Of a stretch of DNA of 64,000 bases, positions 43,874 to 54,512 are shown piece after piece. Each line of letters starts with the position of its first letter. Position 1 is the stretch's first letter. A program made the position numbers and the translations under genes. Below the pieces are notes generated by a model. The model did not search any database. It was not told the origin of the DNA and saw only the letters and a list, made by a program, of their open reading frames with translations. Origin of the DNA: Trileptium ribeirensis (taxonomy: Eukaryota; Nematoda; Enoplea; Enoplida; Thoracostomopsidae); NCBI GenBank assembly GCA_030248225.1, contig JASANE010025014.1:1-64000 (forward strand), read 5' to 3'.

Positions 43874-44432
43874 AACCGGTGAAAAACGCCAAAAAACAAC
43901 CATAAATAAAACTGGGAGTAAGAAATTCGCCAGGCTAGCTGATATTTCTGATGACGAATCAGACAATTGTGAACACGAATCTTCAGATGAGTCCGAGTTG
44001 GATACTTCAACATCCGAAAGGCTTCAAACTAGCGTCAAGGATTCAGCCGAACGCGACATTTTGTCACATGAAATACCTCATTTGGATCAGTTTTCCGTGG
44101 GACAATTCTATGCTGTGTTCTGGCATCAGCCGCATACCTATTATTGGGGAAAGGTGGTGGAATATCCAATTAACGATAAGCCTACCGTGGTCAAACTCAA
44201 ATTTCTACATCGTAAGGAACCTTCGAGCGATCCTGAAAAGGTATTGTGGGACTGGCCTGCTTCGGAGGACTGCAGCTCTGTGGCCTGTAAAGACTGTTTC
44301 CACAGGCCTGAGCAACCGGTCCTAACAAAGGGTCGCGGAGGAAAAGATTTGTTTAAGTTCGGCAGTGAGTCAACAGCGCAGTCACGATTCATGCGCTTGT
44401 CAAGGTTCGGCCTGCCGTGCCCTAAACACTAA
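43859..44432 (+). pseudogene. Frameshifted C-terminal extension of the pogo transposase
   Basis: This frame is open from before 43794 and ends at a stop at 44432, one base ahead of the transposase frame. The two overlap across an A6 run at 43853-43858; loss of one A would join them, so an insertion in the run (mutation or assembly error) is the likely cause. It has a Ser/Asp/Glu-rich linker, then a compact domain QFYAVFWHQPHTYYWGKVVE ... VKLKFLHRK. Comparable C-terminal modules of arthropod pogo transposases read (F)VxVxFxxKKxxxYYVGxV. Its function is unknown. No stop or second shift interrupts it. Confidence 0.65.
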
Positions 44433-45191
44433 TTATTCCCACGAGGGGGAGTGTCCGTTCGCATATTAGCGGCACTCCTCGCATAGCTGGTAAGCGCGAA
44501 GGTTTCCGATCTTGATCAGGCGTAAAATTTTTGACGGTTTTGGCGAAACCCGATGTTTGCGGCTTGTCTCTTGAACGGAAAACCCCGAACGCTATATATT
44601 TGCTTCAATTTTTCACATTCGACGTATACATTTGTTCGGACTTATCCACCGCTGCCACGACGACAGCTTATTGACTGCTGGCCTCCAACTTTGGTATATT
44701 TGCTGCTGCTGCTGCCGTGCCGTCTGTTTCAGGAACGATCCGACACGTCCATAACAAGGCACCAACTGATGACAATTGGACAAAGGATTTCGCAATAAAT
44801 GTAAGCGTATTACGCTTTATACCTACATATGTATCAGGCTTCGAGGCGTCCGCGCCGAAGTCAGAATGGCTTAATATATATGTGTACGTAGTGTTGTATA
44901 TAGCGGCAGCAGCAGCAAATGTACTGTTCCAGAGTATTATATGTGTCGCGTGTCAAATAAGAAGTCATCCTGTCGTCGTTACAGCTGTAGATACTCCAAC
45001 AAACGTCGTTACACATCCTCGAAGATTTATCTACTTAGACATTTTGCGTTATGATGAAAATATAAGTTCTTCTTCCCCCGCACAAGGATCTAGTCTCAAG
45101 CATTCCTACCCTGCTTGGTCTGCTGCTAATATCCTACAAGTATACCTCCTCCTTGTGCCTCCCGAGAGCATAGGGGTTCGAGAACAACATA

Positions 45192-45406
45192 TGTTTTTTT
45201 ACCCCCAGTGTGTTTTTTTACCTTTTGCTCGTGGTAAAAAAACATCATTTTTTGCATTCTAGCGCAGAACTGGCTGATGGAAGCACGCAAATGCTCGTGC
45301 GATAACACGGCTTGGCACGGTTCCTAAGTTGCGCAACAAACAAGGACCGTCAGTTACTAGCCAGTTTTCCAAAAAATCAAAGTTTACAAAAAATGTTTTT
45401 TTACCC
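45192..45406. promoter_or_regulatory. Right subterminal cluster of terminal-motif copies
   Basis: TGTTTTTTTACCC at 45192-45204, TGTTTTTTTACC at 45211-45222, the inverted GGTAAAAAAACA at 45233-45244 and the terminal copy TGTTTTTTTACCC at 45394-45406. It mirrors the left cluster in spacing style: a pair 19-20 bases apart, then a gap to the tip. Confidence 0.7.
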
Positions 45407-45667
45407 CGACTGACTATACCTTTTTCACATATTATATACTTTTATTGTGTGCTCACAATGCTAACTGACGATTCCCAGGTATTTGATTAGTAGTTACGGG
45501 CCTATCAAATAAAAGAGGACAAAATTTCGCCGTTAAACTACAATGAGACTGGAAGATAGTTAAAATGTATCTGGGAATAACAGATAGCATGAAAACACAA
45601 AATGCATAATGATTTTCTTTACTCACGCCACGAAAATAGAATGGTTATATACCATAACTATGCTAGT

Positions 45668-46329
45668 AACTCCATCGAGATTGCAGACCGTAGTGAAACC
45701 TAGGTACACCAGCACCTTTTGCGTGCACAGCCAATCAGCTCTCGATAGCATACGTCGCTATGCTATATGTGGATGTCATACCGCACACGTTAAAACAAAG
45801 TAACACCGGCAATAATTTTCCCATGACTCAAAACCCCCAAGTGCAAGCTATCAGCCTCACAGGACGTAACAGTAAAATTAGGAATTTTGGGTCGATGAAC
45901 CATGGCGGCGCCATACCCTCGTACCATTGGTCGCAGAGCAAAATCAACACGGCAATGAATTTTCCATGTCCGAACGCCCCCCGCAAGTGAAACTTTTCAG
46001 CCGCCCAGGATGTCATACCAAATTTTCGAATTTTGTGTCGAGGTACCACGGGGTGCCATACCTCATACCCTATGAACCGGAGCTTTAATCTAAAAACAAA
46101 GAAACAAAGATGACGCATCGGCATTATTTATCATTTTACTATGAAAAAAACCAAGCACAGAAAAAAGTCCAAAGTTAAGATAAAAATCGCCTTGCTTCCG
46201 TGAAAGGTACTAAAATGGGGTGAAAACCCTCATTTTGACTTCTGACCCGAACCAAGGGTTTTCACTTCATACCCTCGAAGATTTCACCCCTGCAACACAC
46301 AACCTCCACTACGTTTCACTACATTCTGA
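45668..46329 (+). mobile_element. Tandem-core element, copy 3 with a single core unit
   Basis: Begins AACTCCATCGAGATTGCAGA, with CAGACCGTAGTG at 45684, and ends CAACCTCCACTACGTTTCAC...ATTCTGA. Only one core unit of about 360 bp is present, compared with two in copy 1 and four in copy 2. The phrases CAGCCGCCCAGGATGTCA and CTTGCTTCCGTGAAAGGTAC identify the family. Confidence 0.65.
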
Positions 46330-46362
46330 CAAGAAAATACACTAATCAGACAAATTGCTAAC

Positions 46363-46490
46363 ACTAGTCGGTAGTGGAACTACATTTGTGAGCGGAGCTT
46401 GGGCTGTGGCATTACGAATGTATCCAATTTTATGTTCTTGTAACTACATGTTCTTCAAATAACTACATTGCATAGGGCTTTGTCATTGGT
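46363..46490 (+). repeat. Dispersed repeat, direct partner of 56832-56945
   Basis: ACTAGTCGGTAGTGGAACTA, followed by GTGAGCGGAGCTTGGGCTGT and CATAGGGCTTT, is found in both places with few changes. Class unknown. Confidence 0.7.
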
Positions 46491-46639
46491 AAAAATATTA
46501 TATTTGAATTCTTCGACCCAAAAAACCCAAAATGGTTTGATCGAAACGATTCTATTTCAATAATAAATAACACAAATATTGCAAAATTCTCTATTTTAGC
46601 TGCATGAGCTTAACGAATTAGCTAATTACTAATTAACCA

Positions 46640-46810
46640 CTCCAAATTTTTTGATCGTAAATATCAGGTGCACACTGTGACATGATAGGCTTTCAAACAA
46701 AAAAAAGTTTTTTAAAATCGGTTCAGTGGTTCTTGAGATCCGTCCGACCGAACGAACGAACGGACGGACATCGACCTTTTTAATCCCAGCGCTTCGCTTC
46801 GCTCTGCTTA
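46640..46810 (+). mobile_element. Possible 3' tail of a non-LTR retrotransposon or SINE
   Basis: AAAATCGGTTCAGTGGTTCT followed by TGAGATCCGTCCGACCGAAC and a run of GAACGAACGGACGGACATCG is the kind of tail common at the 3' ends of insect RTE-like elements and their SINEs (phrases like TCGGTTCAGTAGTTTTTGAG followed by ACAGACAGACAG). A comparable phrase (GAATCGGTTAAGTCGTTCCC then GAGTTATGACCATCACACAC) lies at 15210-15250. No ORF remains. Confidence 0.4.
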
Positions 46811-47404
46811 ATAATATACCACGATATTTCAGACAAAACTTAGTACTGTAATTTGCTAAAATTCATTATTGTTATGGATGTGCGGATTCCGGTGAAATTT
46901 TTCGGCTGTATTCCGCAAAAATCACACAATAAGGCAAAATATTTTGCCAAATTCGCAAGTCCTGACTCAATATCCCTTCAGTAAAAAAAATTTATATTTC
47001 TCCTAAGTATTATACTTCGTTCAGAGTACAGTCCAGTCACAAATTAATAGTACCTACAAAGCAGAGGGAGATGGAACAAGTGTGGCTACTTTGCCCTTAC
47101 CGACCATTTCGTCATTCCAAATAAAGCTCCCTCAGACCCTTTAATGTCCCACGATAGCAATTATATATATCCAAAGTACCTTAATGGCAACGCAACATTC
47201 TTACACCTCTTATTTCTTCCTCCAAAAGCCAAAAAGAACAGAAACTTATAAATTACAAATTTTACGAAAACATATTTTGAAGAGTGATTTATACGCTGTA
47301 GGGTCTAGCGCTTGCCTTATTTAATGCATACCGCGCGATTGGTTTTATCATATTCAACAAGAATGAAAAATAAACCATTCTAGCGACACTCATACAAACA
47401 AGCT
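46811..47404. other. Pcf11 intron, nothing assigned
   Basis: AT-rich. No gene or shared repeat was recognised. Confidence 0.4.
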
Positions 47405-48404
47405 CAGGCAGTAACCGGAATTCCAGTTCCAGCGAAAATCATGTTGCCGTTGCGGCACCGGCAAAGGGCAAAAACCATACCGAAACCGTAGTTCGGGTTT
47501 AAATTTTTTGTTTGAAATTTTCCACATTTTTGCTTCACCTGTCGTCCAAACATATGTAATATATGAATACAATGATCAAAATCCAATACAACCAAGCAAA
47601 AGAAAAAATTAACTCAGCAATTTGCCGTGTGAAACGTAAGTAGGGCGCATAATTGCAGTAGGAATTTTTCATCTTAACCTATAGGAGTTTATTAACAAAA
47701 CAAAGCCACGTCGATGCTTGTAGCTGCTATTCTGCTTGGTATGTTCAAATAAACAGGTAACTCGGTAACAGAGTATGGATTACGTAGAAGTACTTAGCGT
47801 AAGCTTGGCGAACATAAATTGCGTCATTGTAAACTTTGTAACTCAGTCTACAGTTAAGTAAAGTAACGTTATCTATAACGCAGCTAGAAACTGCATCTTT
47901 GGCAGTGAACTGTATTCATTGAAACTATGCGAGCATTATGATAGTTTGTCTCATTTACAACATTCTGATTAGAAAGTTACCATCATTATCATCCACCTGA
48001 CGGACACTGGTTGCCAAACGCAGCCTAAACAGTGTCTCTGACCACTGATCAAAGAATTACCTTCTATTACGTATTTTCTCTTAGAACCATATAAACCAAT
48101 AATTTCAAGTTTCCTACAGAAAAACATGCAACAAACATAGGTGTAATGAAGGGAGACGGCTGGAGACAGAGCGAACCGACATATTGATCGATAAATACGT
48201 ATTATTAACTTCGTCAGTCTCTAAAGTTTTAGAAAGACAATAATGTCATCATAATACATTAAGTATAATGTAAAAGTTATTTTTAATACATTTTAAATCC
48301 ACTGTACCTTCATTTCTTTTTCATCTGTTTTAATATATATATATATAAGTTTCGAAGACCAGGTTCCGGCTTTGGTTTCAATGGACGGTTCCGGTTATTC
48401 CCTG
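47405..48404 (-). mobile_element. hAT-like MITE family, copy 4 (donor of the chimera)
   Basis: Ends CAGGCAGTAACCGGAATTCC and CCGGTTATTCCCTG, exactly 1,000 bp, reverse orientation. Flanks AACAAGCT and ATACAGCT share six of eight bases. From about 47661 to its right end, and on through 268 bases of its own flank to 48672, it is nearly identical to 54770-55774. Confidence 0.85.
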
Positions 48405-48885
48405 ATACAGCTATATTGAAAATGTGACAGAATTTGACTATTTTATTACCAAATTTGCATGACACCGTGCGGCAGGGTTAATAACGCCTACTGCGCGGTC
48501 AAAACAGTGAAGGCAAAGTGTTTAACGGGTTGTTATATAATCTAATGTATAATCTCATCGTTCAATCCCAACAATCAAAAATCTTACTTTCTGAAACTTT
48601 TGGAGGTATTTTATAAAACGTGGGCTGGCTCATTCCTCAAAAACGGCTGCTAAGACAACAATGTTGCAAATTTGTAGCTATCGGTGAGAATATTTTGTGC
48701 GGTGGTATCCATCCAAAGCCTCTGGCAGAGTTATACCGTAAAATGTTTGGAGACCCCAAATGGTCAAAATCAGAAAGCCCCCAAATTCTTGTTGGTTTGG
48801 TGAAAATTAAGTATATATTAAATCATGGGCGGAGCAAAAATACAAAGCTATGCACACAACCACATTTACTTACGCATCGAATAAA
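48405..48885 (+). other. Flank of hAT-like copy 4, partly duplicated at 55508
   Basis: The first 268 bases (to 48672, ending ATGTTGCAAATT) recur at 55508-55774. The remainder is single copy. A plus-strand frame (48620-48892) crosses the boundary and has no motif. Confidence 0.6.
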
Positions 48886-49253
48886 AAGGTGAATGTCCAT
48901 CAATCTGGTGCAAAGCTGTGCGACAAACAAGCAAAGAATAAAAGAATTTTTGTCGCAAATTATGCCTTATCTGAGGAAACTCCGCTCGCTCTGTTACAAT
49001 AAAGGTACACAGTGTTTTCTATACCTTGAAAACATGCTTTGCAAACACCGGAATGCTAAAAAAGCTAAAAAGGTGAATGTCCATCAATCTGGTGCAAAGC
49101 TGTGCGACAAACAAGCAAAGAATAAAAGAATTTTTGTCGCAAATTATGCCTTATCTGAGGAAACTCCGCTCGCTCTGTTACAATAAAGGTACACAGTGTT
49201 TTCTATACCTTGAAAACATGCTTTGCAAACACCGGATTGCTAAAAAAGCTTGT
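48886..49253. repeat. Near-identical two-copy tandem repeat, period 184
   Basis: AAAAAGGTGAATGTCCATCA begins both units and both end AAACACCGGA(A/T)TGCTAAAAA. I see essentially one substitution between them, so the duplication is very young. It lies about 150 bases beyond (downstream of) the CID exon at 49402. Confidence 0.9.
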
Positions 49254-49401
49254 TACACTGTATGTGTAAGAACAAATACCATACCGCCAGGCTACACAAG
49301 TAAATAAACTACGACAATACACCTTGTGGCAGACTGTAAAACAAATATGTTAATGTATACACAATGTTAATCTACATATTCATCCTAAATGTGACACTTA
49401 C

Positions 49402-49530
49402 CGCAATGAAAACTTTAAGAAAAGTCTTTGTCAAATTATGCGAAAATAGATCTTTGTACGGAGCATTGGCACAGTTTTTGATGATCGAGTCAACGAGATA
49501 TAACGCGAACAACTTGAGGGTCGGCGGTGC
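49402..49530 (-). CDS. Pcf11: Pcf11 exon, middle of the CID
   Basis: A 129-base minus-strand exon, phase 0 both sides: acceptor GCATTTTAAG|GCA, donor ATTGCG|GTAAGT. It encodes APPTLKLFALYLVDSIIKN, then PYKDLFSHNLTKTFLKVF. DSI(I/V)KN is the signature helix of CTD-interacting domains, and the exon joins in frame to GTEKTRESL of the next. About 50-60 residues of the CID and the start codon must lie in one or more exons to the right, which I could not find up to 64000. Confidence 0.92.
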
Positions 49531-52500
49531 CTTAAAATGCAACCAGATAACAAGGCCCCCCGCCCAAACCCACACACGGTAAAATCAAAAATAAAGAAGT
49601 ATTAAATCGTTCAAATGCTCAAACTAGCATGACGAATATCGACAATAATTGGCAAGCCGTGCTCACGAGCAGCCAATTATTTTAAACACTCCAAATCCAA
49701 TCTTTTACTCCAAAACATCCGAAGATCCATGAAGAGCTTTACAAAAGCTTACTAGTATTATTGCTTAGACTGTTTTGAACTACAGCTACAATAAGGCTCT
49801 GTAACATTTTTCAGAAGATTAGCTGTTTTCATTTATTGTTAAATTTCCTTTTGTAATGTTTTGGAGCTGCATCGCTATAGTGACATCGTTTAATCTGTGA
49901 CTCGTCTGGTTTTATAGCACTTGTATGATTGTGACAGAAGCACCTTGTAATCACGAACAGATAGGAACGGAGTTTAGGGTCAGACTGTTCTCGTCGTTAT
50001 GCCATAGAAATATGCGTTGATATTTACAAATTTATGCACTTTTACAAAATAAAAAATGAGGTGGAATTACAAACTTTTATGCAAGAGCGTACGAAACCAA
50101 GAAGACTCCTAGGTCCACGCTTAGTTTTCAACTGACCATTAATTTTTCATGAAAACTAAACAATGGACAGGACCACACTCACGTACTAAAAAGACTGAAT
50201 TTCTTTTCAAAACAGTAGCTACATACACTCTTATCTATTAATGTTGTACAGTCAGACTCAGAGATAAAAGCAAATTACTGAATAACAATTGAACAGTTTT
50301 TGTGTTTATTTCAGAACGCAACTATAACTGAAGATCATAGTTATACATACATAATTGTCTTGTTTGTAAAAAAACTGACGGACAAGTGTTCGTTGTACTG
50401 AAATTTTATAGCCGAACAGGCAATACAAAAACACAGCCATAACATTATTAGTGCTTCTAAGGATATTGCTACTGCGAATCGGTTTTGCTCGAGGTAAGGC
50501 ACCTGTCACAGTAACGTGGCTACTCTAAAAGCGGAGAGACCTGAGATTTTTATTATAAGAAGATTCAGCAAAACTTTTTCCGCGATATCGCGCATGGCAT
50601 ACACTATGACCGGATTGATAAATTCTCGCAAATTTTTTCTTCCAATCTAATTGTGCAACCGAGTAATAGAATCTAATTGTACAATCAGGTTTGAGGCTGC
50701 GCTGCTCCAATGATCTCCTGTGTAAATTCGCACAAAACCAAGAAGAATTGCAAACTTTGAATTCGAAATTTTGCCCATCAATATTTTAAGCCGTAATCCT
50801 TATTGGCATGGCATCAAAACAATAGCAACTGTACTTTATGCAAAACCTTTATCTATGCATCATCAATAAGGCACTACACATTTTCGAGCTATAAGGCGAA
50901 ATACCACAAAAAGTTAAATCTTATTACAGTTCTATGCCTGTTGGGCTAAACGCCTGGTTTATAGTTTTTATCCCCTTAGACACGATGGTTCCAGTCTACT
51001 GCACTCGTATTAGATGTAGAGCTACCAAAATGAGGCAGAAAAGTAAACATGATAAATTTTAGCAACAAAATTGTAAATTTCTACATTCTTTCAAATGATT
51101 ACCTATTACCTACATAGTGAGATTCATAACAGCTTCATACGTTTTTAGAAGTGATGAACACGATGAAAACAATATGTAGCTATTTGTTTTGTATACACTC
51201 AGAACGGTAAGCGCTAAATGTCTAAAACGTGAAGAAAATTCCGCCTCAAATTGTAAATTTCGACTGTTTCTATATTTGTTTAAAGGTTCACGTGGTTTCA
51301 ATACGAGCTGAAAAAATATGCAACATTGCCTTAATGTGTTGTTATGGATAGCAAGCTCAACTTGTAACTTCGGAATAGCAATTGAGCAACACAATCTAGC
51401 CACATTCGCCCTGTTTCCTCTCGTTGCGTGAGTTCACACAGCGAAAAAGTACGAACGGTGGTACCAGAGCACCAAAACCTCACAGCCATGGTGCCACGAA
51501 ACGACAACAGCCGAAGTTCCCATCGCAAACAATAATTGAGCGGCTCTGCACAACGCAGATCCACAAGTTTAAATATGCATACTAAGACGAAAATATATCA
51601 CTAGCCCTTTGTTAGCATAAAACAGTTGATGTATCATAATATCCAGGTCACATTAGTAACGTTTCGGATCAGCTGCAGCGGGGGGCGCTGGCATATTCAA
51701 CTGCTTAATGGCAATCACCAGGGCTTGCAGTTGATGCCCCCTGGAAAATTTTTCAACGAATGAAAAGCCCAGTATAAGGTATATACTGATCCAGAGCCAT
51801 AGTATTCATATACATAAATGACTGAAGAAACAAGCACAGCGGCTGTATACTACATTTTGAAGACTATCAGCAAAACAAGGAAGAGATGGCAATGTGTGGT
51901 CACTGATAATCCATTCTACGAAATCTAGCAGGATCATGTCAGATTATCCAAACATGAGGAGTGACCAATAACCCGGTTAAGCACAATATTACAGTGAGCT
52001 CAAAACCAATTACAAATCGTAACACTCGTCGCTTTGATTATTTATATATACTCCTTAATTGAACAATATATTAAAACGCCACTTTCGTTCTGCAGTTTAG
52101 TAAACTACGTAGTTTTCGAATGCAGATTATTGCTGAAATTTTAGTGCATATTCATATATACGCAAAAATATATCGGGTGTTTTCCTTTAGACACCCGCCC
52201 TCCAGACTGAAATTGGTCAATTTTGAAGATGCAGCGATAATTTTGGCACCATTCGAATCACGTCGATAATTCGGCTGGTTAAGGCAATAACTTTTTAGGT
52301 CAGATTATGTCATTTTTCGATTTTTTGATTCACAATAGTCCCATCGGTATTGAAAGTGTTCGGAATTTTTTCTCGATAAATGTACAATTTTATGAACTGC
52401 AATGACTAGCTGAGTACAATTATGGTAAAATCAGAGATATAGGTCCTAACTAAATGATAAAAAGTTATTGCTACTTATGCTACATCCTAAGCGTTAGTCT

Positions 52501-53391
52501 AAGTCGTTAACCCATCAATCGATTGCAGTGATTTTAGCAACATTCGACTCTGCTCGTCAATGAGGTTTGAATGGTTAAAAATTATACAGTTATCGAGAAA
52601 AATACTTTTTTCTAAAACTTTGGAAACCAGCAGAGGAAATACCATTGGGAACCTAAAAAATAGAATAACTTACCATAAAACTGAAGAAAATGGATATTTT
52701 CTGGTGGGCTGAGTCTAATGGTGCAAAATTATCCCTGTATCTTCAAAAGTGACAAATTCCTGGCTGGGTGAGAGACTAAACGAGGTTTTCTATTGAATTT
52801 TACGCCAGAAGAATGGTATTTTTCTAATGCTTCATAGCAATACCTGGCGTCCGCGGTTTATATAGATGGAAATCACACATCTATATGAAATTCTAGCAAA
52901 ATATATTCTTCCTAGCCTAAAGGACAAAATTGAAAACAACAGATGTGAAAAAATGTCTTTGCGTAAAATCTGGAACAAAATACAAAGGCTTTGAGTGCAC
53001 GATACGGCTCGAACTAGCGGCTGATGGTTATACATTAGGCGCTCTACAAGTTATTATTTACAAGACATATAATTTCAGTTGTACTATAGGTGCGCTGACT
53101 CTAAGTTAACCTGACTTTTGTCAAATCCGTGATTTCGGATATAGACACGTGAAACCAAACGCTGGGGAGAGGGTATGGTTCGGCTAACTTTGATATAATC
53201 GAGATTTTGAGCTAATGACTTGGGAACACACGTTAGATTCATATATACTAACTAGGTTTGTTGAACAATAAGTTGCTTTTCCGTGAAAATTAGCATGACA
53301 CATGTTGCTACCATAAGATGGTTAAACTCTGTATAGTCGGTCATTTAGCGCGCAGCGCTAAAACTTACATTGCACAGGGTGCATTGCATAT
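49531..53391. other. No gene recognised (Pcf11 first intron or upstream DNA)
   Basis: About 3.9 kb of AT-rich sequence. A slightly GC-richer piece at 51390-51550 has a minus-strand frame of 77 codons without motif. A phrase at 51735-51775 (CCCTGGAAAATTTTTCAACG) is related to the 20.35-kb repeat. ORFs of 60-97 codons lack motifs and splice context. A Pcf11 5' exon may hide here. Confidence 0.4.
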
Positions 53392-54496
53392 CAGGGAATA
53401 ACCGGAACCGGAACCAGTAACCGGAACTGTCCATTTAAACCGGATCCTGGTCCTCGAAACTTATATTTAGTAAAACAGATGAAGAGAGAAATGAAGGCAG
53501 AGTGGATTTAAAATGTATTAAAAATAACTTTCACATTAAGCTTACTGTATTGAGATGGCATTACCTATTGCTTCTCTGGAACTTTGAAGAGATTGAGAAA
53601 GCTACTAATGTTTATTTGTCAAACAATATGTTGGTTTTTGGACCGCAAAACAAAAAATGCCTTCCACTATATAGCCTTGCTTAAATTGTGTCAAACTGAC
53701 CATGCTTGCATGGGGCGTACACTAAACACTTTCGTTGTGTCTCCAATCGACTCCATTTACTCCACATACGTTCGTTGCATGTTATTCTTCAGGAAACTTA
53801 AAATTATTAGTTTATATGGTTCTAAGGAAAACAAAGGAAGGTATACTATAATTTTCTGGTCAGCGATCGGAAATATTGTTTAAGCTAGCGCTGGACAACC
53901 AGTGCCCGTCAGCTAGATGATTACTTACTGATCAGCATGCAATAAATGAGATAAACTGTTATACTGCTCGCACAGTTTCAAATAATACTGTTCATTGCAA
54001 AGAACTCCAGTTTCTGTTTCACATATGTTACTTTACTGCAACGTAAACTGATTTACAAAGTTTACAAACGCACTGCACGGTGCTTGACACAACTTATATT
54101 AGCCAAGCTGACACCTGGATGCTTCTAAATTATCCATACTCTAACCGAATTGGACCGGTTTAATTGTAGCATACCCCGCGACTTCTGAATGTGTAAAATA
54201 GCTTTTAGAAACATCGAGCTGGCTTTGTTTTGCTAACGAACTCTTGCAGGGTTAAGATGAAAAATTCCTACTGAAATTGTGTCCTACTTCCATTTCACAC
54301 GGCAATTTGCTGAGCTAATCTTTTCTTTTGTTTGGTTGTATTGGATCTTGATCATTGTGTATATCACATATGTTTGGACCACAGATGAATCAAAAAAGTG
54401 GAAAATTTCAAACAAAAATGGTATGGTTTTTGCCTTTTGCCAGAACCGCAAACGGAACTCAATTTTCGCCGGAACCGGAATTCAGATTCCTCCCTG
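53392..54496 (+). mobile_element. hAT-like MITE family, copy 5
   Basis: Ends CAGGGAATAACCGGAACCGG and a worn CGGAATTCAGATTCCTCCCTG-type end. Flanks TTGCATAT and CTGTATAT share six of eight bases. It lies only 16 bases from copy 6 and in the opposite orientation, making a tail-to-tail pair. Confidence 0.85.
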
Positions 54497-54512
54497 CTGT
54501 ATATATAAGTAT

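Larger units (their letters stand above)
41487..45416 (+). mobile_element. pogo/Tigger DNA transposon, nearly complete
   Basis: A 3,930-bp element with matching ends: left TAGTCAGACCGGGTAAAAAA and right, inverted, TAGTCAGTCGGGGTAAAAAA. It is flanked by TA on both sides (the exact boundary is ambiguous because the flanks read TATA). It encodes a pogo-type transposase (42170-43873) plus a downstream ORF (to 44432) one base out of frame. It lies in the intron between the two CID exons, opposite in sense to Pcf11. Its GC content in the coding part is clearly above the surroundings. Confidence 0.9.

Noticed and set aside
51331..51564. 77-codon minus-strand frame, tested as the missing N-terminal Pcf11 exon
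   Set aside because: No resemblance to the expected CID start (a segment like LTxNSKPxINxLTxLAEEN), and no donor in phase 0 at its end.
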